NCBI GenBank assembly: GCA_015904075.1
Contig: JABMDH010000128.1
Span: 1-5,965, forward strand
DNA: 5,965 bases
Direction of reading: 5' to 3'
Origin: Nitrospira sp.
GTDB lineage: Bacteria > Nitrospirota > Nitrospiria > Nitrospirales > Nitrospiraceae
Shown: positions 5,282-5,965 of the stretch, piece by piece
Numbering within the stretch: the first letter of the stretch is position 1
Layout of the letters: the number at the start of each line of letters is the position of its first letter
Notes under the pieces: model-generated
The model's database searches: none
What the model was told of the DNA's origin: nothing
The model's input: only the letters and a program-made list of their open reading frames with translations
Position numbers and translations under genes: made by a program

Positions 5282-5965
5282 TCACCCCGCTTCGCGGTAA
5301 CCGCAGTCGTCGTTGCGGCATTGGACGCTCCGGCCGGCCTGCTTGCTGACCTTTTCAATCAGGAATGGAGCCTGGCAGGTCGGACAGGTTTTCGGCACGG
5401 GACGATCCCAGAGCGCGTACTCGCATTTCGGGTAATTGCTGCAGGCGAAGAATGAACGCCCCTTCTTGGTCCGTTTTTGCACAAGATCGCCGCCGCAGTC
5501 CGGCTGCGGACATTTGACGCCCAGCGCGAGCGGTTTGGTCGTTTTGCATTGCGGGTACGCGGAACAGGCGATGAACTTGCCGAATCGTCCGGTTTTCACA
5601 ATCATCGGGCTGGCGCACTTGTCGCACTTCTGATCGGTCGTGATCTCCAGCTTCGGAACAATCTTGATGGTGCCATCGGGCAACTTTTCGAAGTTCTGGG
5701 TGTTCTTGCAAGGCGGATCGTCTTTGTATCCGGGGCAAGCCAGGAACTTTCCGTTACGGCCCCATTTGATCTCCAGCATCTTCCCGCATTTATCACAGGG
5801 GATATCCGTGGGCGGCTCGACAGTATCTTTGGGCCCGGGAATGGTCTTCGCTCGATCCAATTCCCTGGTGAACGGCGTATAGAAATCGCGCACCGCCGTC
5901 ACCCATGGCTTGCTCCCCTCTTCCACTTCATCAAGCTGTTCCTCGAGATGGGAGGTGAAATCGAC
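5282..5965 (-). CDS. topA: DNA topoisomerase I, C-terminal part (5' end outside window)
   Basis: Type IA topoisomerase relaxes negative supercoils by cutting and passing a single strand. The window shows only its last 227 residues; the catalytic toprim and active-site Tyr domains lie beyond the right edge. The first visible residues, VDFTSHLEEQLDEVEEGSKPW, match the end of the core (F-T-x-x-L-E-x-x-L-D-x-x-x-x-G). There follow four Cys4 zinc ribbons. Numbered from the first visible codon, the ligands are C57/C60/C77/C86, C114/C117/C134/C140, C152/C157/C175/C181 and C194/C197/C216/C221. The first three have the typical topoisomerase form with GKFxAC or SFFAC in the second half; the fourth (CPTCQAPFLIEK) is the divergent last ribbon. 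These ribbons bind single-stranded DNA and, in E. coli, RNA polymerase. The stop is TGA at 5282-5284. The frame is open to the edge, so an internal GTG at 5926 is not the start. Confidence 0.97.
   Translation of the reverse strand, partial: VDFTSHLEEQLDEVEEGSKPWVTAVRDFYTPFTRELDRAKTIPGPKDTVEPPTDIPCDKCGKMLEIKWGRNGKFLACPGYKDDPPCKNTQNFEKLPDGTIKIVPKLEITTDQKCDKCASPMIVKTGRFGKFIACSAYPQCKTTKPLALGVKCPQPDCGGDLVQKRTKKGRSFFACSNYPKCEYALWDRPVPKTCPTCQAPFLIEKVSKQAGRSVQCRNDDCGYREAG

Overview
The window is about 6 kb of moderately GC-rich bacterial chromosome. It holds one broken insertion sequence at the left edge and a run of ordinary housekeeping and accessory genes. The gene set fits a Gram-negative-type bacterium: there is a predicted outer-membrane beta-barrel of the PagL family, a YfhL/Alvin-type 2[4Fe-4S] ferredoxin, and a topoisomerase I with several C-terminal zinc ribbons. 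From protein style and the IS30 variant my best guess is Nitrospira or a relative (phylum Nitrospirota). That is an impression from memory, not a search result.

Layout from left to right. Positions 1 to about 1031 hold an IS30-family element read on the minus strand and cut by the left window edge. Its DDE transposase is nearly complete but is split over three reading frames at the N-terminus, so it is very likely dead. Next, on the minus strand, come an unrecognised 100-residue protein (1088-1390) and a dicluster ferredoxin (1481-1828). A perfect 14-bp inverted repeat lies between these two. After a 320-bp gap without a recognisable gene comes a small DUF1232/YkvA membrane protein on the minus strand (2149-2448). 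It is divergent from an auxin-efflux-carrier (AEC) family transporter on the plus strand (2605-3519). A DJ-1/PfpI protein resembling isonitrile hydratase follows on the plus strand (3690-4340). Convergent to it is a signal-peptide-bearing PagL-like outer-membrane lipid A deacylase (4506-5111, minus). The 3' end of topA (minus) runs off the right edge.

The genes do not form an obvious single pathway. Gaps of roughly 90-320 bp and repeated strand switches suggest mostly single-gene transcription units. Two functional hints exist: the ferredoxin and the 100-aa protein share a strand and flank the hairpin, and the AEC transporter and PfpI protein are codirectional, though 170 bp apart.

I do not see a convincing undescribed multi-gene system. 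The observations most worth checking are the decayed IS30, the intergenic hairpin, the long inter-cluster loop in the ferredoxin, and the apparent Glu-to-Asn change in the PagL active site. No tRNA, rRNA, CRISPR array or clear rho-independent terminator was found.
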